64,000 bases of DNA from Apostichopus japonicus (lineage: Eukaryota; Echinodermata; Holothuroidea; Aspidochirotida; Stichopodidae). Below, piece after piece: positions 22,511 through 34,600 of the stretch. The first letter of the stretch is position 1; each line of letters begins with the position of its first letter. Location of the stretch: positions 27,822,984 through 27,886,983 of the forward strand of contig NC_092564.1 in the NCBI RefSeq assembly GCF_037975245.1. Reading direction: 5' to 3'. The translations under genes were made by a program, and so were the position numbers. Under the pieces are notes generated by a model. That model had not been told where the DNA came from, made no database searches, and worked only from the letters and a program-made list of their open reading frames with translations.

Positions 22511-25389
22511 TCTCATTGGCCATTAAAATTTAAAAGGATGTTAAGATAAGTACAATCAATATGAACAATTTTTAGTAACATATTTGTTTCTTTTTATTGC
22601 TTTAATGATACTGAGTGATGGCTTTTTTCTTCTTCTTTTAACTGCCATATTCTGATGCATTTCATCTTAAGTAATATTGCTTGAGCAGAAAGTAATGGTT
22701 TGATCATTTGGTTACAATCAGCACGACTGAAAATACCAAATGAAAGTGGTAAATGTCTTGCATTACATACCTGACTTCCACTGCTAAAGCCTTGTTCACA
22801 TTTGAGAATGCAAGGAGCATCAGAACTATGCTCTCTCCCCACCCCCCCTACACCCCCCGGAGATCTTAAAGCTAAAAGCGGACACGTCCACATTTGAGAA
22901 AACAAGGTGTGATCAACGAGGAACAGAGAACATTGTGCAGTCACGATGAAAAGTCGCAATGATTTTTTACAAATCACTGTGAGTGTTTTGTCCTGTATGT
23001 TTGTATAATACTTCTGTGACAGTTTATGTGAAAATCAAGACACGATGTATAGTAACAGGAGATCTAGGGTTGCATGAATCCACCAAGTGTCCACGCTACA
23101 ATCTTCAAGTTTACCACCCCTTGTGAAGGTGTGGAGAGGGTGGGGAGAGGGTGGGGGTGGTCAGTACCCTCCCCAAAAGGAATATCTTGGTTGCCGTGTC
23201 TGATCCTGAGTATGCGACCATCCACACTACAATCCAATTGATCGCCCTTGCATGGGCTAGATCATCCTCTCGTTCTCAAAAAAAGTGAGTTAAAAGAAAG
23301 CTTGTGATCCGTAAATTTAAAAGTATCCTGTGATTTGTACACAGTGGTAGTGTCATAAGTGTGTGTTATTAAGGTTGTGCTATTCATATACTTCTTGTTC
23401 TGTGGTGCTCAAGGCAAGTAGTGCTCTATTGAAAATTTGCACACACGAAAAAGACATGAATAGATTAAATTACATTAAATTCTTGCTCATTAACCATTAA
23501 CATAGTATATAATAACACTGGTATTTTTATATGTACAACTTTTGTGTAGAATTCCTACAACCAGGTTAAGGAAGGAGCAACCATTTTTAAAAGTAATAAT
23601 AAAGTACTATTTGTGATCTTGGGTAATGAAGGGAGGGTTATAACTGACTTGGAGGAAACATATGTTGTCAGAAATTAGTATGGCTTATGAGGATAGTCAA
23701 ATATCCTAGATTGGACTCCATGTATATTAACTCACCCAGAGTGTATATAACCACCCTTCGTTACATATGGTTGCTGTACTTTAAAGATAACAAAAGTAAT
23801 TATTTAGTCATGGACAATTAATATCACTTGGTTATAGTTCATGTATCTTTTAAGATTAAGTTCATAGTTTTACTGAAAAGTAATTAATATATTAGAGAGC
23901 AAAATATTCAGTCTTGTTGTCTTTAATATTTATCATATTTTTTCTATATAGTGAACAAACTAGTTCTCACTGGTGATGCCGGTCCAAAATGTACGTCATC
24001 TTAAAAGTACCATAAAATGAATATCAAACTATCCCTAATAGGTTCACATTTCTAAGAAAACTGTTGGAATGCATGGCTAGATGCAAAAAAATGGATTTCA
24101 CCAATTTTCAGAATTTGCAAGTTTGCAAGTTTGCAAATTTGCAAGTTTTTGCAAGTTTGCAAGTTTGCAAAGTTTGAATTTGCAAGTTTGCAAAGAAGTC
24201 AGCAATTTTAATAAATGTGCAGAAAAAGAGAATTGAATGATGAGATGTAACTGATGGAATTGACAAGACAAGACAACTACAAATTCATCATTTTTTCTGC
24301 TCTTTGACAAGATATGTTTCTTTGTTCTCTTCCATAATTGTCTAAACTTTCTCTAGTCAGTTTTCCATTATTCATGTACTTCTTATATAAAGATACTATC
24401 TTGTAATCTGAACAGCTACCTCAAAAATGTGAACTTATTTGGGTAAAGATATTTTCTACAGATTGGTCTTCGTTAAAAGGGCAGCCACCTTTCACTATCA
24501 CCACTGCCCATGACAATCAGTACAACCTTATACACACCTATTAAAGGAGCATATGCACAAGAAAAACAAGAGAGAGTGGTCAGCAGACATGTCATCTTGG
24601 AACTAGTAAAATTACAGAAACACAAAAAAACTTACAAATATAGTCTAAACCGCAGAAGGAAAACTGCTTCTGATAATGCAAAAAAAAGTAAAACATTATT
24701 AAGATCTTGAAGGGCGCCACCGTTATTTCACGGTTTAGTACAACTTACTACAAGATGCTGATTGCAGTTTGCACAGATAATTTTATCAACTGACAAATCG
24801 GTGTAGAGACAAGATTTTTATATTCAAACTTTTTTAAGAGTATTTGAACAACCAATAAGAGACAGAAGGATTAAGCCTTTAAAAATCTGTTGATTTCACA
24901 ACGATATACAACAACAGGAATTAACGCAAATATCAGGATATTTGTCGTTTTGTGTACTAAAGAAAATTACTACACTTTTACCTGCATGTGTATAGTCATT
25001 AATTTACTAAGAAAGCCCAGATTAGGTTTAGTGATTCCTTGTTACGTTATCTATATAGTTTTTGGAGCATGGGCGGACTTTTAACTAATCAGAGATGTCA
25101 GCTTCGTACCAATTAGAATTGTTCAAACAAAACGACTGGTAACCACAGTCTATGCTCTGTGTTTGTTGTTGCCTGGTCACGCAATTTCGTCATTCACGAT
25201 CCACAAACTGATCTTGCCGTCTGCCCCTGTGTGTGTGATGTTGTGCCGTTGACAAGTACAGCTGTGGCAGTGCTAGCAACCAGAAGTGGGCCTGGCCAAT
25301 TCCTGCAGGAACTGAAATAATCAATATTTCCTTTGTCAGAGGCAACGGGATGTTTATAATTACAGCGAGAACAAACCTGCATTGCCTAC
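22511..25389. other. Intergenic region, no gene found
   Basis: Between the EGF/SEA gene and the channel gene. It contains a short gcaagttt repeat (24117-24200) and C/G-rich runs near 22840 and 23130. The open frames here are short and lack domain or splice logic. The promoter of the channel gene should lie toward the right end, but no clear TATA box or CpG cluster marks it. Confidence 0.5.
24112..24200. repeat. Short gcaagttt tandem repeat
   Basis: Repeated gcaagtttgcaaatttgcaa-like units of 8-9 bp over about 90 bp. Confidence 0.85.
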
Positions 25390-25632
25390 ATGCCTTTCAT
25401 TAACAGAAACGGTCCCATGCCGTACAGGCTGACAGTGAAGACGATTGTGAAACCCGACCCAAGGAAAATTTCAAACACATTGGAGATGGATCCAGAAGAA
25501 CCGATTCAGCCAGGGTTTAAAAGAGTGCTGACTTCGTTGGGTAGATTAGAGGATACACTGAAACAACTGGAAGTTAACAGCCGTTCTTCCGACACTGAGG
25601 TCTGGCATAAACCAAGGGAGGGTGGTAAGAAG
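25390..25632 (+). CDS. Exon 1: N-terminal extension of the channel
   Basis: 81 codons ending GGKK at AAG/gtacgg. The ATG at 25390 is the first in the frame used. The sequence is hydrophilic with a helix-prone stretch (LTSLGRLEDTLKQLE), so either this is a cytosolic-type N-terminus or a signal-peptide exon lies upstream. Confidence 0.65.
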
Positions 25633-28600
25633 GTACGGTATCACTGTCAATCAGCGTAAACTTTCAACAGATCCACAATAACTTTAACCATTTACTCAAT
25701 AATGAGCCCAGGCTAGGATAGTGGTCCCTATCTTCTTACAGCTTGTTCACCGACGCACGGTGACGGTATGGTACGTTACAGAGCCTAAGCTTAGTAACAT
25801 CTGAAGTAGGTAGACTCCGAGACTCACTGCATGAAAATAGCCTATCCTAGACCATTGCTGAGAAGGATCAGTAATGTCAAAATGTAGGCACATTCAAACT
25901 GCTAGCCTAGGCCTAGCCTTAGCCTGTTTTTGCTTAAAGATAATGTGATTCTTTCAGAGATGGACATCTAAGGTCCAGCTAAAGATAATAATTAAGGTAT
26001 CATGTTTCATTAAGTACTGTCTGCATTTTGTAGTGACACAAACAAAATGTCACTTGCAGGCAACGGAAAGTTAACTTTTTCAGAGCGTGGCACGCGGTTT
26101 GGGGCGAGTCTTCAATGCCTTTAACAATAGCTAGTTTCCTCCATAGAAAATGGTGCTTTCTGTCAAGGTTGAAACAGTTTTCATTGCCCGGAAAGTTATG
26201 TCAGAAATTATGTCCCCGGCTCTATGAATAGCCAAACATTTGGAAATGTTACCATTTATTTATGAAAAAGAGAACCACCAGTCTTGCATAATTTCTTTCA
26301 GTTGTTCATGCAGGGTTGTAAACCAGCAAGAAAAGCAGAGCTATATAATTCACAAGCTGTAATTCACATGCTTCCAGCTGTGTCAAAAAAGTTTATAACA
26401 CTTTCTTAGAAAATTAATTATTAATTAAGATATTTACAGCAATGTGCTTCTTTGTTTTCACCTAAGCATTTATCCTTATTAGCCAATTTACCTTGAATTA
26501 CCTGTATCTGCTCTCCAGGCATTGTGATGAAGTGGATCCACTTCAAGAAAGAATGATCTCACTACCAGGATTATATGGTATTCTCATAAATAATATAAAT
26601 CCTTTTTTTTTAAATATTTTCTTTATTTCCAGGTCTACTGTAGAGTCAGGTGCAATGTAATTACTGTTGGAGAAATTGACACCGTCAAACAAGAATTTGA
26701 GGCTGAAATATATCTCAGTCTTCGATGGAAAGAGGAACACTTTAAAGGCAAGACGAGAGAGGTAGGTTCATGGAAAAATTGAGTATTCCAATTTTGTGTA
26801 GCAATTTTGAAGGCTGTGAATTTTGTCACTTTTAAAATACTATGGTTCCCAGCAAAACTGCTATAAATCATTGCACTTGTATAGCAATTTGGACATTTTG
26901 CATTGTATTTTGCAGTGTGATTCTTGATAAATTCCTGAGGCTAATTCAGGTTGGTGATTCAAATATAGTCTATACATATTATTCATTCATTCATTCATTC
27001 ATTCATTCATTCATTCATTCATTCATTCATTCATTCATTCATTCATTCATTCATTCATTCCATTCATTTATTTGTTTTTTCACATAAATATTACAATGTG
27101 AATTGAAGTCTTCTGAAAAGCCTATGCTGGCTTAACAAAACAGAAGACTCCCATTATAAATTAAGTAAAAGTTTGCGGCTAGCTACTCAGCTATGTGCAA
27201 TGTTGTATGTGCCGACACATATACGCAAACATAAAACATGATACCAATTTCATCCCACACCCTAGCCAACCCCCTCCATAATCTACTCTCCTTAAAGGCA
27301 TTGTGTGCCCCGCTCTGAAAAAGTTAACTTTCCGTTGCTTGCAAGGGAAGATTTCTGCTTGTCGCTGCAAAATGCAGACAGTAATGAAACGTGATACCTT
27401 TTTATCTTTAGCTGGACCTGAGATGTCCATCGCTGTACTGTTTGTACACTGTGCTGTGGGTATTGACTAGTGTCTAATTACCGAAAGTAGCAAGCTGTGT
27501 GCGTATTTTCTGGGATTGATGGTGGTGTCTAACACTTCTGTTACACCTCATTAGAAACTAGGTCAGAATGCCGGCATTAGACGTTTCTTTTTGCGCGAGT
27601 CTTCACACCCTTTAACCCCTCAGAGGAAAAAAAGTTCAAATTTAACATAATTGCAAATTAAGAGGAATCTGTGAATAGATTTTTGAATCTTTGCCGAAGG
27701 TTCATGGAATCAATGCGATGGTGATTGTGGGTGTGCGCGTGTGTGTATGTGACGCCCTTGGCTTGTAGACACGATAACTCAACAATGGCAAGTTGGATTG
27801 AAGTCATACTTGGTACATAGATGTGCCATACTGAGTAGAAAGCCCTATTGATTTTGGTGCTCATCTCATGTATAAAAATGAGGTCACAGGTCAAACGTAA
27901 AAATATGCAAATGCTAATAACTCCCCAACCAACAGTCAGAATTTATTTATACTCGGTATTAATATGTTGGTAGATAGCAGTTACATGGTGAAATATGTTC
28001 AAGTTGATATTATGCATATTTATTAGGGGGCGGGGCTTAAGTTGATTTTCACTAAAATAGCTTGTAAACACGGTAACTGAACAACAAGAAGTTGGATTGA
28101 AGTCATACTTGGTATATAGATGCACCATAGTGAGTAGATGAACCTCATTGATTTTGGTGCTCATCTCATGAATAATAATGAGGTCACGGGGTCAAACCTG
28201 AAAATCTCCAAATACTAATAACTCTGCAACCGAAAGTAAGAATTTATTCAAATTTGGTATTAATGTGTTGGTACATAGTGGGTACATGGTTACATATATT
28301 CAAAATGATGTTATGCCTATTTAGTAGGGGGCGGGGCTTAAGTTTATTTTCACTAAAATAGGTGGAAAAAAAAACGGTAACTGAACAACGAGAAGTTGGA
28401 TAGAAATCATACTTGCTACATATATGTGCCATAGTTAGTAGATGAACCCTATTGATTTTGGTGCTCATCTCATGAATAAAAGTGAGGTCACAGGGTCAAC
28501 CGTGAAAATCTTTACATGCTAATAACTCTGCAAACAAATGTCAGAATTTATTTATACTTCATATTAATATGTTAGTAGAAAGCAGGTACTTGGTGATATA

Positions 28601-31600
28601 TGTTCAAGTTGATATTATGCATTTTTGTTAGGGGGCGAGGCTTAAGTTGATTTTCCTAAAATAGCTTGTAAACATGGTAACTGAAGTAACTAGCTGGATT
28701 GAAGTCATACTTGGTACATAGATGCGCCATAGTGAGTAGATGAACCCTAATGGTTTTGGTGCTCATCTCATGAATAAAAGTGAGGTCACAGGGTCAAATG
28801 TTAACATTTTCAGAATTGAATCATACTTTGTGTGAAGGTGTTGATAGATAGCGGGTATATGATCGTGTATGTTCAATGTGCTATTAAAGCTTGGAATTAT
28901 AATCTCAATTGGCAAGGAATCACAATAAGCCCACTGGCTTTCTGTGTTTATTTATATATCTATATCTATATGTCTATAAGATATATCCATATGAATATAT
29001 ATTTTTTAAATATATAAACTTTCATGGTTGTGTTTTGCATAAGCTGCTAAACAAGGTGATAAAAAATCAGCTGTTTGTTTTGTTTTTTCTTGTGTTGTTT
29101 TTTGTTGGAAAATTTCTTTTAATAAAAGAAGTAAAAGCAAATGCAGAAGTTGGGTTTGAACCAGGGACCCTGTGATGCAAAATCTTCTGCTCTACCACTA
29201 GACCATTGAGGAGACTCTGACACATTTTGCTTTTTAAATATTTAAAGATCCACTTGTTTGGACTTAGACATTTTATAAAACATTTTCTCCACTGATCCTT
29301 GTCTGGGATGGGGAGGCCGCTTGGGAACCTTGTCAGGGGGGAGGGGGTACCGGCGAACTCACCTGGCTGCTTTGGAACTTACCCTTTCTCGCCTCACCCC
29401 CTCTCTTCCTCGCCTCACCTACCCTTGTTGCCTCCCCCACCCTCTCCCCTGCTCGCCACCCCTTCTCGCCTCACCCTCCTTTTCTTGCCACTCTCTCCCC
29501 TTCTCGCCACATCCTCTCTTGCCCCTCTCCTTTTACTCACCCTTTCTCACCTCAACCTGGTCTTGAACCCAGGAAATCAGGAAAATCAAACAGCTTGTTG
29601 GCAGAACTACCAATCACACCATTTTGGTTCCTAATGGGAAAACTTCGTTTCTTACCTTTATACTTCCGCCTTTTCCAAAGAACAGAAAAGTAAAAGGCTC
29701 TGGCTGGAGTTCGAACTCAGGACATGGAGCTTGTCTGACTCTCTCAGTCACAGAGAACTACCAACTTGGCCACTGCAACTGTTGAGAAATAATGCTCGTT
29801 TCTAATATTTCAACTTCAGAATCCACAATGGAATTAGGAAAAGAACAGAAAAGTAAAAGGCTCTGGCTGGAGTTCGAACTCAGGACATGGAGCTTGTCTG
29901 ACTCTCTCAGTCACAGAGAACTACCAACTTGGCCACTGCAACTGTTGAGAAATAATGTTCGTTTCTAATATTTCAACTTCAGAATCCACAATGGAAGGAG
30001 GAAAAGAGAAGAAAAGTAAAAGGCTCTGGCTGGAGTTCGAACTCAGGACATGGAGCTTGTCTGACTCTCTCAGTCACAGAGAACTACCAACTTGGCCACT
30101 GCAACTGTTGAGAAATAATGTTTGTTTCTAATATTTCAACTTCAGAATCCACAATGGAAGGAGGAAAAGAGCAGAAAATAAAAATGCTCTCATGTGGATT
30201 TGAACTCAGGACATGGAGCTTGTCTGAATCTCTCAGTCACAGAGAACTACCAACTTGGCCACTGCAACTGTTGAGAAATAATGTTTGTTTCTAATATTTC
30301 AACTTCAGAATCCACAATGGAAGGAGGAAAAGAGAAGAAAATAAAAATGCTCTCATGTGGATTTGAACTCAGGACATGGAGCTTGTCTGACTCTCTCAGT
30401 CACAGAGAACTACCAACTTGGCCACTGCAACTGATGAGAAACAATTGCACATTTCTAATATTTCAACTCCAGAATGGAGGAAAAGAGCAGAAAATAAAAA
30501 TGCACTCATGTGGAGTTGAACTCAGGACATGGAGCTTGTCTGACTCTCTCAGTCACAGAGAACTACCAACTTGGCCACTGCAACTGATGAGAAATAATTG
30601 CTCATTTCTAATATTTCAACTCCAGAATGGAAGGAGGAAAAGAGCAGAAAATAAAAATGCTCTCATGTGGATTTGAACTCAGGACATGGAGCTTGTCTGA
30701 CTCTCTCAGTCACAGAGAACTACCAACTTGGCCACTGCAACTGATGAGAAATAAATGCTCATTTCTAATATTTCAACTCCAGAATGGAAGGAGGAAAAGA
30801 GCAGAAAATAAAAATGCTCTCATGTGGATTTGAACTCAGGACATGGAGCTTGTCTGACTCTCTCAATTACATAGCACTACCAACTTGGCGACAGCAACTG
30901 TTGAGAAATGATTATCATTTCTAAGATTTCAACTTTAGAATTCAGAATGGAATGGTTAATTCTGAAAAATTTTTCCTTGAATGTAACAGCCCCCCCCCCC
31001 CCTCCACTCAATTAGGTTCAATTTAGGTGAGAGAGGCCTAGGAGTGAGAGCAAAAGGACAAATTAAACATTTTTGGTTTCAATGAATATCATAACCTTTG
31101 TAATCAGCTTGTATACACGATATCTCAAGAAGGGAATGTTGGACCAAGTTCATGTTTGGTGTGTAGATGTACCACATTGTGTTGAGTTCAAAGGTCATTT
31201 GGGGTCACCAGGGGTCAAAATGTGGAAACCTTGTAAACACAATATCTCAAGAAAAGAAACTTAGGCAGACCTCATGTTTAGTTTGTAGATGCGCCACATT
31301 GAGTACAGGCAGCCTTCCGTTTTGGGTGGAGGTCAAAGGTCATTTAGGGTCACCGGGGGTCAAATTTTTGAAAACATTGTAAACACGATATTTCAAGAAG
31401 GGAAGCTTGGGCAGACCTAACTTTTAATGTGAAGATGTACCACATTGAGTACAAGAAGCCTATAGTTCATGGTGGAGGTCAAAGGTCATTTGTGGTCACC
31501 AGGGGTCAAGTTGTGAAAACATTGTAAACCCGATATCTCAAGAAGGAAAGTATGAGCAGACCTCATATTTAGTGTTTAGACGTACCCCATTGAGTACAAC

Positions 31601-34600
31601 AAGCCTATTGTTTTTGGTGGAGGTCAAAAGTCTTTTGGGATCACCAGAGGTAAAATTTCGAAAACCTTGTAAACACGATATCTCAAGAAGGGAAGGTCTG
31701 ACCAATTCTTTTTCAGTGTGTAGACGTACCACATTGAGTACTGGAAGCCTTATGTTTTTGGTGTAGTTCAAAGGTCATTTAGGGACAACAGGTCAAATCG
31801 TGACAACCTTGTAAACATGATATTGCAAGAAAGGACTTATCTCATTTGGTTTGTAGATGTACCATATTAAATTTAAGGTGCCTATTATTGCTTTTGGTGG
31901 AGGTTAAAGGTCATTTGAAGTCAACAAATGCCAAACATTTAGGTCACTCCCCTCTTACCTTTTTCTCCGCACTAACACTTCATCCTAAACATAATATTCC
32001 AAGGGAAGCTTGGACAGATCGCATATTTGGTATGTCATTGTACCACATTGAGTACAAGAAGCCTAATGTTGTGGGCGGAGGTCAATGGTCGTTTGAGTTC
32101 ACCAGGGGTCAGGTTGTGAAACCATGTTTTAAACAATATTTCAATAAAGACTGATGTCATATTTAGTATGTTGATCTATCTATCACATTTAGTACAAGAA
32201 TTTTGTTGTTGCGGTCAATGGTCATTTCAGGACAGCCTGTGTCATTGTGAATTTATTGTTTGTCACATCACACTGCTTTTCACTGTATTACTAATATCAA
32301 GTATGTTGTACACCCTCACTATACATTACGTCAGATTCTTGCAGAAAATAGCTCATGTTACATCATCGAAACCACTATGCATTTTAGCATTCTGGTTCAA
32401 GGAGGCCAACAAAATGCTACTAATAGACAGAAGAGAGGAAGGTGTGAACGTGGTGTAGCCAGAGAGGGCAGGAGAAGGAATTTAGAGGGCAGTATTGATC
32501 TCCTTCCTGGACATTTTTTAAATTCAAGATCATGCGGTCAGACACTTCCAACCGCATTGCATCCAGTCTCCTTAGCTAATTTGCAGCCTTTTTTTCCATC
32601 ATTCTAGGACATTGACTGGAATGAATGTTGGGATCCCCGAGTGTACTTCTTCAATGCCGTCAACATCGATAAACTGGAGTGCAAACATAACATCGTCCCT
32701 AACGATGACGACTCGGTCGATGGGATTCCCGATGCTCAACTCTCAATCCGGATGAAAGCAACCTTCAAGACTGCAATGCAGCTGCACAGCTTTCCATATG
32801 ACCATCAGGTGAGTATTATATTAATAAATAATAATCAATAAAACCTGGTGCTTCATATAGCACCTTTATCACAATGATTAGTAATATCAAAGCGCTTTAC
32901 ACAAACCAAATATATATAAAAACAATATAAGAAAACATTAATACCAGCTCTTCTGCCTTGTTTCAATTTATTCATGTAATACTGGTTCAAGCTCCATTCC
33001 TTATTATCACATGCATATAGGCTTAATTGTGAGTTATATATCCTGTACAAAGTGCATTTTTATGAACAAAGGAAGACACATCCTATGGCTATATCCCTCA
33101 CAGAGAAACACATTTCCTATGGATGTATTCTAGAGGGGATGAGGATCATAAATTGGGTAAAGCTCACCAATTTTTTCTGCTTTTTTGTTGCAATAGTTAG
33201 TATTCAGATGCATACTGAATGATATTAAGGGACAAAGCCTAATGTATAATACTGTACTTCATTTGCTTACAATGGTACTCTAACCAAGATCAGGGGGCTT
33301 TGGAAAGAGATATTAGCTGCCGTGAAACAAATTCATAATTCATGTAAATATTAGTGCACTATCAAATATGTTACCATTATTTACAGTACAATGTTGAAAT
33401 GGTGTTCCAGCACTGGAGAGGGTAACCTAGGGAATAGATCAGCTTACATTGTGAGATGTATTATATATTGTATGAAATGACTGATCATGGTTCTAATTTT
33501 TTGGTAAAATTGCAATTTTGCCAGTGTTGATTCCAGAGATTACTTGAAGAATTAAGTTGACTTGTGGTATAAAGTTGTGCTTGCTCTATGTATCTAGTTT
33601 CCTTTAGTCATATAAGATATCCATCTCTCAAAGAATTATTATTACCAAACTGACATGAACTTTCCATCTTGGCTCTTTAGAAATTAACGATAAAGTTGAT
33701 GTCAGATTGGCCGCTGGATGTGGTAGAGTTTGTGAAAGATATGAGCATCAAGGACAGCATCAGAATTGATACCTTCACAGGTGAGAAATGACATTAAATA
33801 TAAGCTGAACCTCTAAGAGCTCCTTTTGAAAAGCATTACCAACTTTTTTGGTTATAAGGTCCAAGGTACTTTCCTTTTTACTTGGTATTATTTTACAGAG
33901 CTTTTAAAATGAAGTAGAGAAATGCAATTTTATTTTTTTAAGAGAAAAATAGAATGTTCCAGATTTGGGATAATTTTACGTGTAAAATTAATATCCATTT
34001 ATGTAAAATTAGAGAACCCAGAAGATCACTTCTTGATTTGTTGAAATTATTAACTTCCTGTTTGTATTTAAAAAATTTAAGAACTTTTAGTATCTTTAAA
34101 TAATTTCCTATTGAGAACTAAATTTGTCATAATTTTTTAATTATGTTACCTCCCGACTACCGTGTCACATGTGTTAGGGAGAGCAAGACATTCAGTATAT
34201 ATCATCAATACAAATTGATTTGAGTTTCATGTGTGCCCATAATATCAGTCAATGAAATCCCAATTATTAATCTACCAGATGCCTCATTTTTATCATAGAT
34301 GCTGTTCATCCTAGATCTAACGTATCGCAACGCTTAAAGTAAATATTGATAATTGATATAAATGTTGATGATGATGGTGGTGATGATGATGGTGATGGTG
34401 GTGGTAGTGGTGGTGGTGATTCAAATTTTATATATGGAATATTTCTTTTTGACAAAATTAACACTCTGTTGTTATTGTAACGATGCAGCTGGTGCATTAT
34501 CATTACATTTTAACTCCCATTCTTTTTAGTATCAGTGATCGTTGCTTTGAGAGTTTTGGTTTTTTGAGTACTAAATGTTGAATTGTGGTATTTTTCAGGA

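Noticed and set aside
22594-22977. 127-residue minus-strand open frame in the intergenic region
   Set aside because: Low-complexity C-rich centre, no domain, no splice support.
29142-29215. Functional tRNA gene on the minus strand
   Set aside because: D, anticodon and T stems do not pair well enough; kept as a tRNA-like module.
29299-29634. Pro/Leu/Ser-rich open frames
   Set aside because: Arise from a ctcgcc/ctcacc-rich simple-sequence stretch and overlap a tRNA-like module.
30281-30833. Repetitive open frames (LSDSLSHRELPTW units)
   Set aside because: They are the plus-strand reading of the minus-strand tRNA-like array; the meaningful structure is the A/B boxes, not protein.
29672-30950. 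CRISPR array
   Set aside because: Animal DNA, units of 153-163 bp are similar over their whole length with no unique spacers, and no cas-like genes are near.
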